Origin: JAWKTM01 sp041399085
Lineage (GTDB): Bacteria; Planctomycetota; Planctomycetia; Pirellulales; Pirellulaceae
Direction of reading: 5' to 3'
NCBI GenBank assembly: GCA_041399085.1
Contig: JAWKTM010000086.1
Location: 1 to 27,252, forward strand
Length of the DNA: 27,252 bases
The translations under genes were made by a program, and so were the position numbers. The notes under the pieces were generated by a model. It made no database searches. It saw only the letters and a list, made by a program, of their open reading frames with translations, and was not told where the DNA came from. Of this stretch, positions 8,002-16,559 are shown one piece after another (position 1 is the first letter of the stretch; every line of letters begins with the position of its first letter).

Positions 8002-8154
8002 GGGAGAACGAGGCTCCGGCCGAGTCGTTCTGGGAGATCGAGGCTCCTGCCGAGTCGCTTTTCCGGGAGAACGAGGCTCCAGCCGAGTCGTCTTTGGGAG
8101 AACGAGGCTCCTGCCGAGTCGCCTTTCCAGGAAAACGAGGCTCCGGCCGAGTCA
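8002..8154. repeat. Five copies of a G+C-rich 26-bp unit, 30-33 bp apart
   Basis: Units matching GGGAGAACGAGGCTCCKGCC followed by GAGTCG start at 8002, 8032, 8065, 8096 and 8129 (the last begins AGGAAAACG and ends GAGTCA). The 26-bp core is highly conserved, whereas the 4-7-bp spacers differ. Spacing of 30, 33, 31 and 33 bp is not a multiple of 3 throughout, which argues against a coding repeat. The array ends 18 bp from the stop codon of the response-regulator gene, so transcripts of that gene would read into it. I recall this motif as common between planctomycete genes. Confidence 0.85.
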
Positions 8155-8171
8155 TCATCTCGGGAGCTGAG

Positions 8172-8630
8172 CTATCTCTCCGGGGACCAGCCGTAGACTT
8201 CGCGGAGGACACTGGAAACCGCGCCGGTCAACTCGGCACACCGAACCGGCTTGGCCAGAACCGAGGCCGCTTCAAGCTGCCGAGCTTCGTCGACCACCTG
8301 AGCATCCAGTCCAGCGGACATCAAAATCCAGGGGATCGTCGTTTCCACTTGGCGGAGATGCCGGATCGCTTCCAAGCCGCTCATCCGCGGCATATGCAGG
8401 TCGATGACGACCAAATGAACGTCCTCGTGACAGACGATCTCGATCGCTTCGTCTCCGTCGCAAGCCACCAGGGCGCGGAAACCACGATCTTCGAACATCC
8501 CGCGAAGCGTCTCGCGCAACGCACGATCATCGTCGGTGATCAACAGCGATGGCGTTTCCAAGTACACGACAGCTACCTCGACACAACCGTCTCGTCGGCC
8601 GCCTTTCCAGACCAGCGGCCCTGAACACAT
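8172..8630 (-). CDS. Stand-alone response regulator (receiver domain only)
   Basis: The frame from ATG 8630 gives 152 residues. The receiver domain covers nearly all of it: the acidic pocket DDD (33-35), phospho-acceptor Asp 77 in VVIDLHMPRMSG, Ser 105 in ILMSAG at the Ser/Thr position, and Lys 127 in LAKPVR. There is no output domain, so it is a CheY/Spo0F-like single-domain regulator that would act by protein contact. The first ~21 residues do not look like receiver sequence; a GTG at 8567 (VYLETPSLLITDDD) would give a 131-residue protein of normal receiver length and may be the true start. No histidine kinase is encoded nearby. Five repeat units lie directly downstream. Confidence 0.88.
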   Translation of the reverse strand: MCSGPLVWKGGRRDGCVEVAVVYLETPSLLITDDDRALRETLRGMFEDRGFRALVACDGDEAIEIVCHEDVHLVVIDLHMPRMSGLEAIRHLRQVETTIPWILMSAGLDAQVVDEARQLEAASVLAKPVRCAELTGAVSSVLREVYGWSPER

Positions 8631-8902
8631 TCAAGTTTAGGTTACTCACGACGTTCGACCTTTGCCGAACTAAGGGATTTTAACCAGAAGCAGCAGCCTT
8701 TGGCCACGCCGATCCGCGACGAAAACGGCCATCCGCCAGGTTGAAGCCGACGCGGCTTGGCGGCGCGTGCCCAGCACTGTCATCCGCGCGGACCTGCCGC
8801 ATTCAAGTTCCGCTAACTAAAATGTGAACCACTCTCCCAAGCTGGCACTCTCTTGCATCGCCGCCCTCCGAAACCTCGCCCATCCACCCCTAGGCCACCG
8901 GC
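8631..8902. other. Intergenic region upstream of hisH
   Basis: This 272-bp divergent gap between the response regulator (-) and hisH (+) must carry promoters for both. I see no gene, no clear -35/-10 pair and no strong hairpin. Confidence 0.35.
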
Positions 8903-9517
8903 ATGATCGCGATCATCGACTATCAAATGGGAAACCTTCGCAGCGTCCAGAAGAGCTTCGAGAAGGTTGGGCACGAGGCCGTAATCACCTGCGACGCCGG
9001 CGAACTGGCTCGGGCCGAACGAATTGTGTTGCCGGGCGTGGGAGCATTTGAGGACGCGATCGCCGAAATCAAACGCCGCGATCTGGTCGGTCCGATTCAT
9101 GACGCGATCGAGGCGAACAAGCCGTTCCTGGGAATTTGTCTCGGGCTGCAACTGCTGTTCGACGTCAGCTACGAAGGCGGCGAGATCGAAGGGTTGGGCG
9201 TGCTGCGGGGCAAGGTGTTGCGGTTCGATTTGCCGCGCGAATACAAAGTGCCGCACATGGGTTGGAATCAAGCGTTGATCCGCCGCCGAGCCGCGATACT
9301 GGACGGGATTGAGGACGGAACGCACTTTTACTTCGTCCACTCGTATTACGTCGCGCCGGACGATAGCAGCGTGGTGGCAATCGAAGCCGACTACGGCCAC
9401 CCCTTCTGCGCGGCGATTTGGCGACACAACCTGTTCGCCACGCAATTTCACCCGGAGAAGAGCCAAGCCGACGGTTTGCGGCTGTTGAAGAACTTCGCCG
9501 AGTTGCCCGTGGCGTGA
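8903..9517 (+). CDS. hisH: Imidazole glycerol phosphate synthase, glutamine amidotransferase subunit HisH
   Basis: HisH (204 residues) is a class I glutamine amidotransferase that hydrolyses glutamine and feeds ammonia to HisF, which forms imidazole glycerol phosphate and AICAR in histidine biosynthesis. The N-terminus MIAIIDYQMGNLRSVQKSFE is typical. The catalytic triad is visible: nucleophile Cys 79 in GICLGLQ, and His 183 and Glu 185 in FHPEKS. The oxyanion-strand motif LPGVGAF (43-49) and HMGWNQ (118-123) are conserved. Length is normal. No good Shine-Dalgarno precedes the ATG, but the family alignment starts there. hisF, hisA and other his genes are not in the window. Confidence 0.97.
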   Translation: MIAIIDYQMGNLRSVQKSFEKVGHEAVITCDAGELARAERIVLPGVGAFEDAIAEIKRRDLVGPIHDAIEANKPFLGICLGLQLLFDVSYEGGEIEGLGVLRGKVLRFDLPREYKVPHMGWNQALIRRRAAILDGIEDGTHFYFVHSYYVAPDDSSVVAIEADYGHPFCAAIWRHNLFATQFHPEKSQADGLRLLKNFAELPVA

Positions 9518-9628
9518 CGCCGCGCCGAATTGCCCTCATGTCCGGCATAACCGTTCGTCGATAAACTCGATGATGCTGTACTTCGAGATGTATGGCTATC
9601 GCCGTTTTCTTGAGGCAGGGACGCCGCC

Positions 9629-11125
9629 ATGCTGGTCTTTATTAGCGATTTGCACTTCACGGATGGCACGAGTAGCGCGTCGGTCGACGCCGGCGCCGTT
9701 GAATTGTTCGCCGAACGATTGAACGACTTGGCCGAGCGAGCTTCGTGGCGTACCGGCGGCCAATACAAACCGATCGAGCAAATCGATCTGGTGCTGCTGG
9801 GCGACACAATCGACTTGCTGCGTTCATCGCGCTGGCAAGAGACCAATGCTCGGCCTTGGTCCGAGACGAACTCGCCAGCTTTCATCGAGACCGTGCGGAA
9901 GATCGTCGACGGCGTGCTGAACCACAACGCCACGAGCTTGCAATACCTGCGAGCTTTGGCGTCGCACGGCGGTATCGCCTTGGCGCCGGCCAGTGCCAGC
10001 GGTCAGCCGGTTTTCGGGGCGGAGTTGGTCGCCGTGCCCGTTCACATTCATTACATGGTCGGGAATCACGACTGGATGCTGCGGCAGCGCGGCGCCGAGT
10101 ACGACGCGATTCGCCGCAAGATTTCCCAGTACTTCGGGCTGGCCCACGACGGCCGCCAACCGTTCGCTCATGAACCGGCCGAAGCCGGCACATTGCAGGA
10201 AGCCCTGCGACGACATCGGGTATTTGCGCGTCACGGCGATGTGTTCGATCCGCTCAGCTTTCATCAAGATCGAAACGAAAGCAGCGTTAGCGACCTGCTG
10301 GTGATCGAACTTACCAGCCATTTCCTCGCGGACATCGAACAACAACTGGGAGAACAATTGCCGGCGGCGACGTTGGCCAACCTGCGCGAGTTGGATCACG
10401 TGCGGCCTCAGTTGTTCGCCCCGGTTTGGCTAGAGAGCCTTCTCGACCGCACTTGTCCGTCGACCACGCAGCGTCGCGAGATCTTTCGCCGCTGGGACGC
10501 GCACGTCGATCGCTTGCTGCAATCCGACGTGCTGCGGCAATGGGACAACGACAGTCCGCACCAATTGCGAGACGGGCTGCAACGTTCGCTCATGTTCCGC
10601 AAGCGAGCGGCTCATGATTGGACGAGTCGAACCGGCGACTGGCTAAACTCCATGCGCGGAGCGGCGAATGCCTCTTACTGGCAACACGCCATCGCCGAAC
10701 CCGAGTTTCGCAATCGGCGGGCCAAGTACATCGTGTACGGCCATACGCATCAGTGCGAAACGACGCCGCTGGAAGCCAGCTACGCGGATGGGTTCGCCTT
10801 GCAGCAGATATACTTCAACACCGGCACATGGCGACGCGTCTATCAAACCACGCGTTGGCAACCAGCGGGACACGAGTTTATCCCGACCGAGACGATGAGC
10901 TATCTGTCGTTCTTTGCCGGCGATGAACGCGGCGGTCGCCCGTTTGAATGCTGGTCCGGCACGTTGGGCGCACTTACGCCCGCGGCTTCGGTGCATCGAT
11001 TGGACGTGGGACGCGCGAGTCATGCCAGCCCAGAATCGGTTCCGACATCAAACGTACCAATCGCCCGTCCTCACTTCGCAAGTACACCTGCTGCGGCCCG
11101 AGCATCCGCCGCCCAGCGACGGTGA
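9629..11125 (+). CDS. Calcineurin-like metallophosphoesterase
   Basis: This 498-residue protein carries the five metal-binding blocks of the calcineurin-like phosphoesterase fold: SDLHF with Asp 7 and His 9, LLGDTID (Asp 59), MVGNHDW (about 145-150), ARHGD (about 202), and YGHTHQ (about 370-374). A dinuclear metal site is therefore expected. It has no signal peptide or membrane segment, so it is probably cytoplasmic. Compared with small family members it is long, with an insert of about 160 residues, largely helical and charged, between the HGD and GHTH blocks. The substrate is unknown; UDP-diacylglucosamine hydrolases and nucleases share the fold. Possible Shine-Dalgarno GAGG near 9612-9615. 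The 3' end overlaps the next gene by about 100 bp in another frame. Confidence 0.9.
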   Translation: MLVFISDLHFTDGTSSASVDAGAVELFAERLNDLAERASWRTGGQYKPIEQIDLVLLGDTIDLLRSSRWQETNARPWSETNSPAFIETVRKIVDGVLNHNATSLQYLRALASHGGIALAPASASGQPVFGAELVAVPVHIHYMVGNHDWMLRQRGAEYDAIRRKISQYFGLAHDGRQPFAHEPAEAGTLQEALRRHRVFARHGDVFDPLSFHQDRNESSVSDLLVIELTSHFLADIEQQLGEQLPAATLANLRELDHVRPQLFAPVWLESLLDRTCPSTTQRREIFRRWDAHVDRLLQSDVLRQWDNDSPHQLRDGLQRSLMFRKRAAHDWTSRTGDWLNSMRGAANASYWQHAIAEPEFRNRRAKYIVYGHTHQCETTPLEASYADGFALQQIYFNTGTWRRVYQTTRWQPAGHEFIPTETMSYLSFFAGDERGGRPFECWSGTLGALTPAASVHRLDVGRASHASPESVPTSNVPIARPHFASTPAAARASAAQRR

Positions 11126-12188
11126 GGAACATCGCCAACGCATGCGGGCCGTCGGACAGCGATTGCGGGCGGCCCAAGTGCGCGCGATCTATCTGGTACA
11201 CGGCACGTTCGTCGGCACCGATGCGCTGGGATTATTAGCCGAGCTAGAGCGTGTGTGGCCGTCGGCTTGCGATCTCGTTCGCCGCTGGCAAAAGCAAACG
11301 CTGGATGCGGTCGCCGGCGACATGGGCAATTACACCCAAGCCTACGCCGACGCCTTTTCGGCCGGCATCAATGGCGCGGATGCCGAGCCGCATATCCCCG
11401 TGCGGTTGTTCCACTGGTCCAGCGAAAACCATCACGTGGGCCGAGCACAGGCGGCGATTGAGTTGCTGCGGACACTGGTTTCTCGGCCCGAGGAGTGTGA
11501 TGGCCGGGTGTTATTGTGGGGCCACAGCCACGGCGGCAATGTGTTCGCGTTGCTGACGAATTTGCTGGCTGCCGATGAAGAGACTCGGCGCCGATTCTTT
11601 CGCGCCGCTCGACCCCATTACCGAGTTCCCTTGCTAAAGTTCTTTGACTTTCCCGTGTGGCGCGAAATGCAGCGGGCGTTGCGCGATAAGGCTTGCGACA
11701 TTCGCCGCACCAAGCTTGACTTCGTGACGTTCGGCACGCCCGTCCGCTACGGCTGGGACTCGGATGGATATTCAAAGCTGCTGCACTTTGTCTTTCACCG
11801 TCCCGTGGATGGATTGCCCAAATGCCAAGCGTTGTTTCCACCCACGGTCGATGATGTGCTGACCGCGCGGTACGGCGATTACATTCAGCAGATTGGGATC
11901 GCCGGTACGAACTTCGCGCCCGGCTTGCTTTCCTGCCGAACGCTGGTCGCCGACTGGCGTTTGAATCGCTTCTTGCAACCGGGTATTCGGGGACGCGATC
12001 TATTAGCCAGATTGCGACTCGGACTCCGTACGCATGCCGACGGAGAATCATTATTAGTAGATTATGGTCCGACGCAGGCTCATATCGGCCAACATTTGGC
12101 CGGTCATGCGATTTACACGCGATTGGAATGGCTGCTGTTCCACGCCGAAGAGGTTGCCCGCCGGTTTTATACGACGGATAGTGAGTAG
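11022..12188 (+). CDS. Alpha/beta-hydrolase-fold serine hydrolase, function unknown
   Basis: From the ATG at 11022 this is a 388-residue protein. It has the oxyanion segment IYLVHGTFVGTD and a nucleophile elbow LLWGHSHGGN (Ser 169), typical of lipase/esterase-like alpha/beta hydrolases. A candidate catalytic His is in LAGHAIYTRLEW near the C-terminus. The insert between strands is large and helical. There is no signal peptide. The frame is open back to 10914, but the sequence before 11022 is an Arg/Ala-rich translation of the preceding gene; a start at the Met in HRQRMRAVGQ (11151), beyond that gene's stop, is also possible. The gene overlaps the phosphoesterase gene by 104 bp from 11022, so the two are likely co-expressed. 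Substrate unknown. Confidence 0.85.
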   Translation: MPAQNRFRHQTYQSPVLTSQVHLLRPEHPPPSDGEEHRQRMRAVGQRLRAAQVRAIYLVHGTFVGTDALGLLAELERVWPSACDLVRRWQKQTLDAVAGDMGNYTQAYADAFSAGINGADAEPHIPVRLFHWSSENHHVGRAQAAIELLRTLVSRPEECDGRVLLWGHSHGGNVFALLTNLLAADEETRRRFFRAARPHYRVPLLKFFDFPVWREMQRALRDKACDIRRTKLDFVTFGTPVRYGWDSDGYSKLLHFVFHRPVDGLPKCQALFPPTVDDVLTARYGDYIQQIGIAGTNFAPGLLSCRTLVADWRLNRFLQPGIRGRDLLARLRLGLRTHADGESLLVDYGPTQAHIGQHLAGHAIYTRLEWLLFHAEEVARRFYTTDSE

Positions 12189-12234
12189 ATGAGATTCCAG
12201 AGATCAGAAGCCGCTGACTCCAACGGACAATCTC

Positions 12235-13074
12235 TTACACCCAGTCGGATAAGAACTCACGAATCGCCGAGTTCACTTCCTGGGGGCGTTCCAACGCCAT
12301 GTGTCCAGCCTGTGGTATGGGAATAAACTTGGCGTTCGGCATCGATTGGGCAATGCCGCGCATTTCCTCGGCCGGGGAGATCACATCCAATTCGCCGCCG
12401 ATCAGCAGCGAAGGCAGATCGATCGAAGGCAGGCGATCGCGCATGTCAGGTCGTTCCGCCATGCCGTACAGCGCCGCCGCGATGGCTCGCGGATTGGTGT
12501 CGCGGATCACTTGTTGAGTCGCCTCAACGGCGGTCGGTTTGTCGCGCAGCGATGTCGGCGAAAACAGCCGGTCTCGCATCACTTCGGCCAGAAACCCTGG
12601 TCCTTCATGCAGAACGCGTTCGGCCGTCTCCATGCGCACCTGTTTTACTTGCGGACTATCGGCGACCACTTTCGTGTCACACATAATCAAACGGCCCAGT
12701 CGATCCGCATGGCGCATTAGAAATTGCCAGCCTATGTAACCACCCATCGACAGTCCACAAAAGGCGACGGGTTGGTCGATCCGCAGCGCATCCAACATAC
12801 CGACCAATTCGTCGGCATACTGTTCCATGGTGATGGCCGAGACGGCTTGGCCACTCGGCCCCGGTTCGTCGGATAAATCGTGTGGCTCCGCCAGCGCACT
12901 GGCGCCAAATCCACGCAAGTCCGGCGCGATCACCTGAAACTGGTCAGCCAGTTCCTCGATCTGATGTTTCCACATCGTGTGGTCTAACGGGAATCCGTGA
13001 ACCAACAACAAAGGAGGTCCGCTGCCTTGAATCTCCACACTCAGCGTCTCTTGGCCAACCGCTACACGTTGCAT
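12235..13074 (-). CDS. Alpha/beta hydrolase, 3-oxoadipate enol-lactonase-like
   Basis: This is a 279-residue alpha/beta hydrolase of the small single-domain type. The oxyanion motif LLVHGFPLDHTMW (about 24-35), the strand DLRGFGAS (52-59), nucleophile elbow CGLSMGG (Ser 109), Asp 230 in GGELDVISP and His 258 in AGHMALERP form the full triad. General layout resembles PcaD/BioH-type enzymes, but the true substrate is not evident. The frame extends upstream to 13173, but the ATG at 13074 overlaps the TAA of the DUF2752 gene as TAATG, which marks it as the real start and implies coupling. Together with the two preceding genes it forms an operon. Confidence 0.93.
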   Translation of the reverse strand: MQRVAVGQETLSVEIQGSGPPLLLVHGFPLDHTMWKHQIEELADQFQVIAPDLRGFGASALAEPHDLSDEPGPSGQAVSAITMEQYADELVGMLDALRIDQPVAFCGLSMGGYIGWQFLMRHADRLGRLIMCDTKVVADSPQVKQVRMETAERVLHEGPGFLAEVMRDRLFSPTSLRDKPTAVEATQQVIRDTNPRAIAAALYGMAERPDMRDRLPSIDLPSLLIGGELDVISPAEEMRGIAQSMPNAKFIPIPQAGHMALERPQEVNSAIREFLSDWV

Positions 13075-13583
13075 TACCCAAACCTCATCCAAGTCAGTTT
13101 GATAATCCATTGCACCAATAGTGCGCCCGACACGATCACCAACAGCGAGTATCCGAACCACCCCAGGGACCATTCGGGCAAGCCTCGCCGCAGTCTCACA
13201 ATTTGCGTCAACCGATAAGGAATCTGCCCGGCTACGACGAGAAAGAATCCCACACCCACCGGGTTAAATTCGAATGCCCGCCGCACTTGCCCATGACCCA
13301 TGCTGATAAAACAGCGAGTCAATCCACACCCTGGGCAATCCATCTGGAACATGCGCCGAAACGAACAGACTTCCGGCAGCGGAGTGTTCAGCAGCGGAAT
13401 CACGACCGCTGTTTCCGAGCGAACGGACATTACAACGGAAAGCAGCAGGACAATGACGCTGGGGATTAGCAACGTCAAATGATATCGCTCGTCATGCCAG
13501 ACTCGCTCGAGTTCCACTACATCCGCGCCGTCACGGTCCATCTCGGCGGATTCCAAAGCGACAATATCTCGATTCGGGGTCAT
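13074..13583 (-). CDS. DUF2752 membrane protein
   Basis: This 169-residue membrane protein has three likely transmembrane segments (about 36-54, 109-123 and 143-160) and the DUF2752 hallmark DCPGCGLTRCF (Cys 83 and Cys 86) after the first segment. The molecular role of DUF2752 is not established. The start ATG at 13583 overlaps the TGA of the TPR gene (ATGA), and its stop overlaps the start of the hydrolase gene (TAATG), so it sits in the middle of a coupled three-gene operon. The N-terminus is acidic (MTPNRDIVALESAEMDRDGA). Confidence 0.92.
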   Translation of the reverse strand: MTPNRDIVALESAEMDRDGADVVELERVWHDERYHLTLLIPSVIVLLLSVVMSVRSETAVVIPLLNTPLPEVCSFRRMFQMDCPGCGLTRCFISMGHGQVRRAFEFNPVGVGFFLVVAGQIPYRLTQIVRLRRGLPEWSLGWFGYSLLVIVSGALLVQWIIKLTWMRFG

Positions 13584-15439
13584 TTCGCTTCGGAGCTCTT
13601 GCCGGCCAAGGCCTTCTCGAACAATTCCAGTTGGCGGCGGATTTGTTGCGTGTGTGGATCCAGCCTCACGGCCTGCGCTTGATACTTGACGGCGTTCGCA
13701 TAATCACCTTTGGCATAGTAACAACGCCCCAAGGTATCTAAATAGCCAGCCGTGTCGGGCACCAACTCCAAGGATTTGTGGCTGAGCCGCACCGCTTCGG
13801 CATAATCGCCGGTCGTATTACCAATCAACCAAGCCAAGTTGTTATAAAGCAATGCCAATTGCCGGCCGACTTCTGGATTGGGCGCTCGTTGTTGGATGGG
13901 TTCAATCGTCGCAATTTGAGCTCGGAAACCATTCACGGCCGACTGAATTCGCCGCATGGCATCGGCTTTCCATTCGTCCGTTGCATTGGGCACGCGATAC
14001 ATGGCGATCACGACGTCCACATCGTCCGGGTTCGCCTCGATCGCTTTGGTCAAGTTTTCCCGCACCTTCTCCCATTCGGTTTGTCGCGCCAAATGTTCTG
14101 CCCGGTAATAGTTCATCTGGGCTCGTGCATTGACCACCCGCATGCCGGTTCGCAGTTCCATCATCTGTTGCAAATTGCGATCCACATCCATCGTCTGAAG
14201 CGCGACTTCCAACATGTCGGCCGCTTCGTTGTCGCGTTGCAGGTCGTGCAGCATCGAAGCCATCAAAAAGCGGCTCTGCAAAACGTAGTAGGATGCTGCG
14301 GGAAAATTGTCGATAACCAATCGGTATTCGCCCTCGGCCCACTCGAACAAACCTCGTTCCTGGAGCGACACGGCCATCGCGATGTGTTCGGTTGGTTCTT
14401 CAGCCTTCATCGCCCGCGCCTTGGCGACCGTCTGCTTGGCCGCCTCCGCATCACCTTGCTTCATCTGTGCTTCGGCCAAGCGGTACTGCAACATCGCGAA
14501 TTCGCCGAACTGGTTGGGATACCGCGTCGCCAACTCGCTGACCAGAACATACGTTTCGTGTTCGATCAGCCAATCGACCGTATCGAGCAACTGCTCGCGT
14601 GTGCCGTCCATTAAATCCAAGGTCTGGCGCACCGCCGCCAGCGACTCTTCGGGTCGATCTAGTTGATGCAGGAGATGCGCGTACCAACGCAGCAAATCCC
14701 GAGCGTTCTCGCGGCCGTCGAGTTCGTCGAATTGATCGAGCCGATCGAGTTCGTCACGTGTTAGACGCTGCCAAGCCGGCAGCGTGGAAGCTGGATCGGT
14801 TATCGACTGGGCATAAGTGCGCAGCCATTCCGAAGCGACTCGGCGACTGCCCGTCACCAGCGACGTGATTTCGCCCGCCAGTTTCTGTTTCTGCTGCGCC
14901 GACGCATCCTTCGGCAAAGATAAGCCCATCAGCTTCAAAGCGGCGTATTTCGCTAACCGATCCGAATGATCGAACCTCGCGATGCGGCACAGCGGCGCGG
15001 CGGCCTTGGTCGGGTCCAGCGTCGTCAGCCGATCGGCCAAGCCCTGTCGCTCCAAGTCATTGCGTTCTCCATAACCCTGCATGATCCGTCGTACTTCTTC
15101 GGGATCCGTTTCGGGACTCCAGACAACTCTCATTCCCAGCAGCAGGTGTCGAACGCGATGGGCAATTTCGATGTCCGGGTTCTCGCGGGCTTCGTTCAGG
15201 GCGTCAAAAACCTCTACGCCCATTCGCTCCAACTCGCTCTGCGCTTTCTCGCGCGTGGCAAACTGTTCGGCTCCCAAGGCTTCGATCAAGCGGCGAATGC
15301 GCTGCTGATCTGCCGCCGGACCTGCCGCGTTTGGCGACGTTTGTTCGGCGGCGCGGACCGATGCGACGACAACAATGATCGCCAGAAGCGAACCGGTTAC
15401 GACTGCCAGTTTCGCGGCACTCCAAGTCTTTCGGCGCAT
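13580..15439 (-). CDS. Secreted/anchored TPR-repeat protein
   Basis: From the ATG at 15439 this is a 619-residue protein with an N-terminal signal or anchor: MRRKTWSAAKLAVVTGSLLA and a valine-rich core ending VRAAEQ. Residues about 45-100 (LIEALGAEQFATREKAQSEL) resemble the HEAT-like unit common in planctomycete envelope proteins. The rest is helical with TPR-like pairs; the last ones are clear: LALLYNNLAWLIGNTTGDYA, then AGYLDTLGRCYYAKGDYANA and VKYQAQAVRLDP. It is probably a periplasmic scaffold; partners are unknown. The frame extends to 15595, but the Arg-rich extension has no signal character and a GGGA lies near the 15439 ATG. It is the first gene of the operon with the DUF2752 protein and the hydrolase. 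Confidence 0.9.
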   Translation of the reverse strand: MRRKTWSAAKLAVVTGSLLAIIVVVASVRAAEQTSPNAAGPAADQQRIRRLIEALGAEQFATREKAQSELERMGVEVFDALNEARENPDIEIAHRVRHLLLGMRVVWSPETDPEEVRRIMQGYGERNDLERQGLADRLTTLDPTKAAAPLCRIARFDHSDRLAKYAALKLMGLSLPKDASAQQKQKLAGEITSLVTGSRRVASEWLRTYAQSITDPASTLPAWQRLTRDELDRLDQFDELDGRENARDLLRWYAHLLHQLDRPEESLAAVRQTLDLMDGTREQLLDTVDWLIEHETYVLVSELATRYPNQFGEFAMLQYRLAEAQMKQGDAEAAKQTVAKARAMKAEEPTEHIAMAVSLQERGLFEWAEGEYRLVIDNFPAASYYVLQSRFLMASMLHDLQRDNEAADMLEVALQTMDVDRNLQQMMELRTGMRVVNARAQMNYYRAEHLARQTEWEKVRENLTKAIEANPDDVDVVIAMYRVPNATDEWKADAMRRIQSAVNGFRAQIATIEPIQQRAPNPEVGRQLALLYNNLAWLIGNTTGDYAEAVRLSHKSLELVPDTAGYLDTLGRCYYAKGDYANAVKYQAQAVRLDPHTQQIRRQLELFEKALAGKSSEAK

Positions 15440-15588
15440 GGCATCATCCCAAGGCGAAGCGATGTGAAAGTCAGACAAATTTAGGATAGCCGAACGCGGG
15501 AACGAGCGACAAGTGAAAGCGGGAGTTCGGCCAGATTGGCGATTTCTTAGTCGGACACGGTGCTTCCGAAAATCTTCGCGGCAAACCG

Positions 15589-15618
15589 TTGCCAAGCGAC
15601 TCGCGTCAAAGGTACAAT
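15589..15618 (+). promoter_or_regulatory. Sigma70-like promoter for the DUF1559 gene
   Basis: TTGCCA at 15589-15594 and TACAAT at 15613-15618 are separated by 18 bp, close to the TTGACA/TATAAT consensus. Transcription would begin near 15625, leaving a leader of about 50 nt with an AT-rich stretch before the GGAAGG ribosome site at 15664-15669. Confidence 0.5.
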
Positions 15619-15677
15619 CGAGCCCTCGCAGGGGTGTTTATTATTATTTGAGTTTTTCAGTTTGGAAGGGTTCAGCA

Positions 15678-16559
15678 ATGCGAAGGCGGAAGTCAGGTTT
15701 CACGCTCGTGGAACTGTTGGTCGTGATCGCGATCATCGGTGTGCTTGTGGCGATGTTGCTGCCAGCGGTTCAAGCGGCGCGTGAGGCTGCCAGGCGCAGC
15801 GAATGCGCGAACAATTTGAAGCAAATTGGTTTGGGCATTCATAACCATCACGACACGTTTAAGAAACTGCCTCACGGCGGCCGTCATTGGTCTTACGCGC
15901 CGGATTACTCGGCGAGCGGCGGTCCCGAGATCGCGCCGCGGCAAGGCGCTGGCTGGGCTTTTCAGATTTTGCCGTACATCGAGCAGACGAATTTGTGGGA
16001 TGGCGCCGGGCAAACGACCGTAGCGAATAAGCAGATCGCTGTCATGGGAGCGTTGATTTCTGGATACTTTTGCCCGTCACGCCGCAGCCCCGAAGCGTTC
16101 ACGGCGGCGTCTTGGTACGGACCTTCGGGCATTTATGCCCACGGGCAAATTGACTATGCCGGCAGCAATCTTTCCAACAACGGAGCTATCGTCCAAGCGA
16201 ACCACTACGACATCAATCAGCGGACTCGGCCATCGGTTTTCCAACGATTACCGACGGTACATCGAACATTGCTAGTTGGCGAGAAGCGGCTCAACTTCCT
16301 ATTGCTGGGCAATTTTCAAGGTGACGACAACGAAGGTTACAGCAGCGGCTGGGACCACGACGTGATGCGTTATACCGATCGGCCCGCTGCCCGACACGCG
16401 ATCCGGCGACGGCAATCAGCGTTTCGGAGCCTCGCATCCCGGCACGTTCAACGTGGTGCTGGTCGACGGCTCCGTGCGGAATCTGCCTTACACGATCGAC
16501 GCGGCCGTGTTCCGCAACATCGGCCAACGCGACGATGGCAACCCCGTTGTCTTTCCTAA
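15678..16559 (+). CDS. DUF1559 prepilin-like protein, reading frame disrupted near the 3' end
   Basis: The ATG at 15678 is preceded by GGAAGG (15664-15669). The product starts with a type IV prepilin-like signal (MRRRKSGFTLVELLVVIAII, N-methylation motif) followed by the family's VQAAREAARRSECANNLKQI and continues as a DUF1559 domain. These proteins are a large planctomycete family and are probably surface or envelope components processed by a prepilin peptidase. As read the protein has 293 residues. Three apparent indels are seen: around 16222-16246 and 16262-16268 the expected ITDGTSN segment lies in another frame, and near 16380-16386 one surplus base throws the conserved C-terminus out of frame, giving an Arg-rich tail ending CLS. 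Corrected, the protein would end PVVFPN at the TAG 16561-16563. Confidence 0.85.
   Translation: MRRRKSGFTLVELLVVIAIIGVLVAMLLPAVQAAREAARRSECANNLKQIGLGIHNHHDTFKKLPHGGRHWSYAPDYSASGGPEIAPRQGAGWAFQILPYIEQTNLWDGAGQTTVANKQIAVMGALISGYFCPSRRSPEAFTAASWYGPSGIYAHGQIDYAGSNLSNNGAIVQANHYDINQRTRPSVFQRLPTVHRTLLVGEKRLNFLLLGNFQGDDNEGYSSGWDHDVMRYTDRPAARHAIRRRQSAFRSLASRHVQRGAGRRLRAESALHDRRGRVPQHRPTRRWQPRCLS

Larger units (their letters stand above)
7361..8171. other. 800-bp gene-poor, repeat-rich region
   Basis: No intact gene with family support is visible. From left to right: about 125 bp of unassigned sequence, degenerate 21-bp repeats (7486-7612), a lysine-rich open stretch without a clear start, four tight 21-bp repeats (7821-7904), a nested hairpin (7944-7995), and five copies of a G+C-rich unit (8002-8154). 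Open frames here on both strands (for example 7288-7749 minus, 7574-7789 plus, 7907-8170 plus) are low-complexity translations of these repeats. Confidence 0.6.

Noticed and set aside
8002..8154. CRISPR-like array
   Set aside because: Spacers are only 4-7 bp and no cas genes are present.
7907..8170. Plus- and minus-strand frames through the five-unit array
   Set aside because: They translate the G+C-rich repeat (GERGSCRVAF-like units); unit spacing is not a multiple of three, so coding is unlikely.
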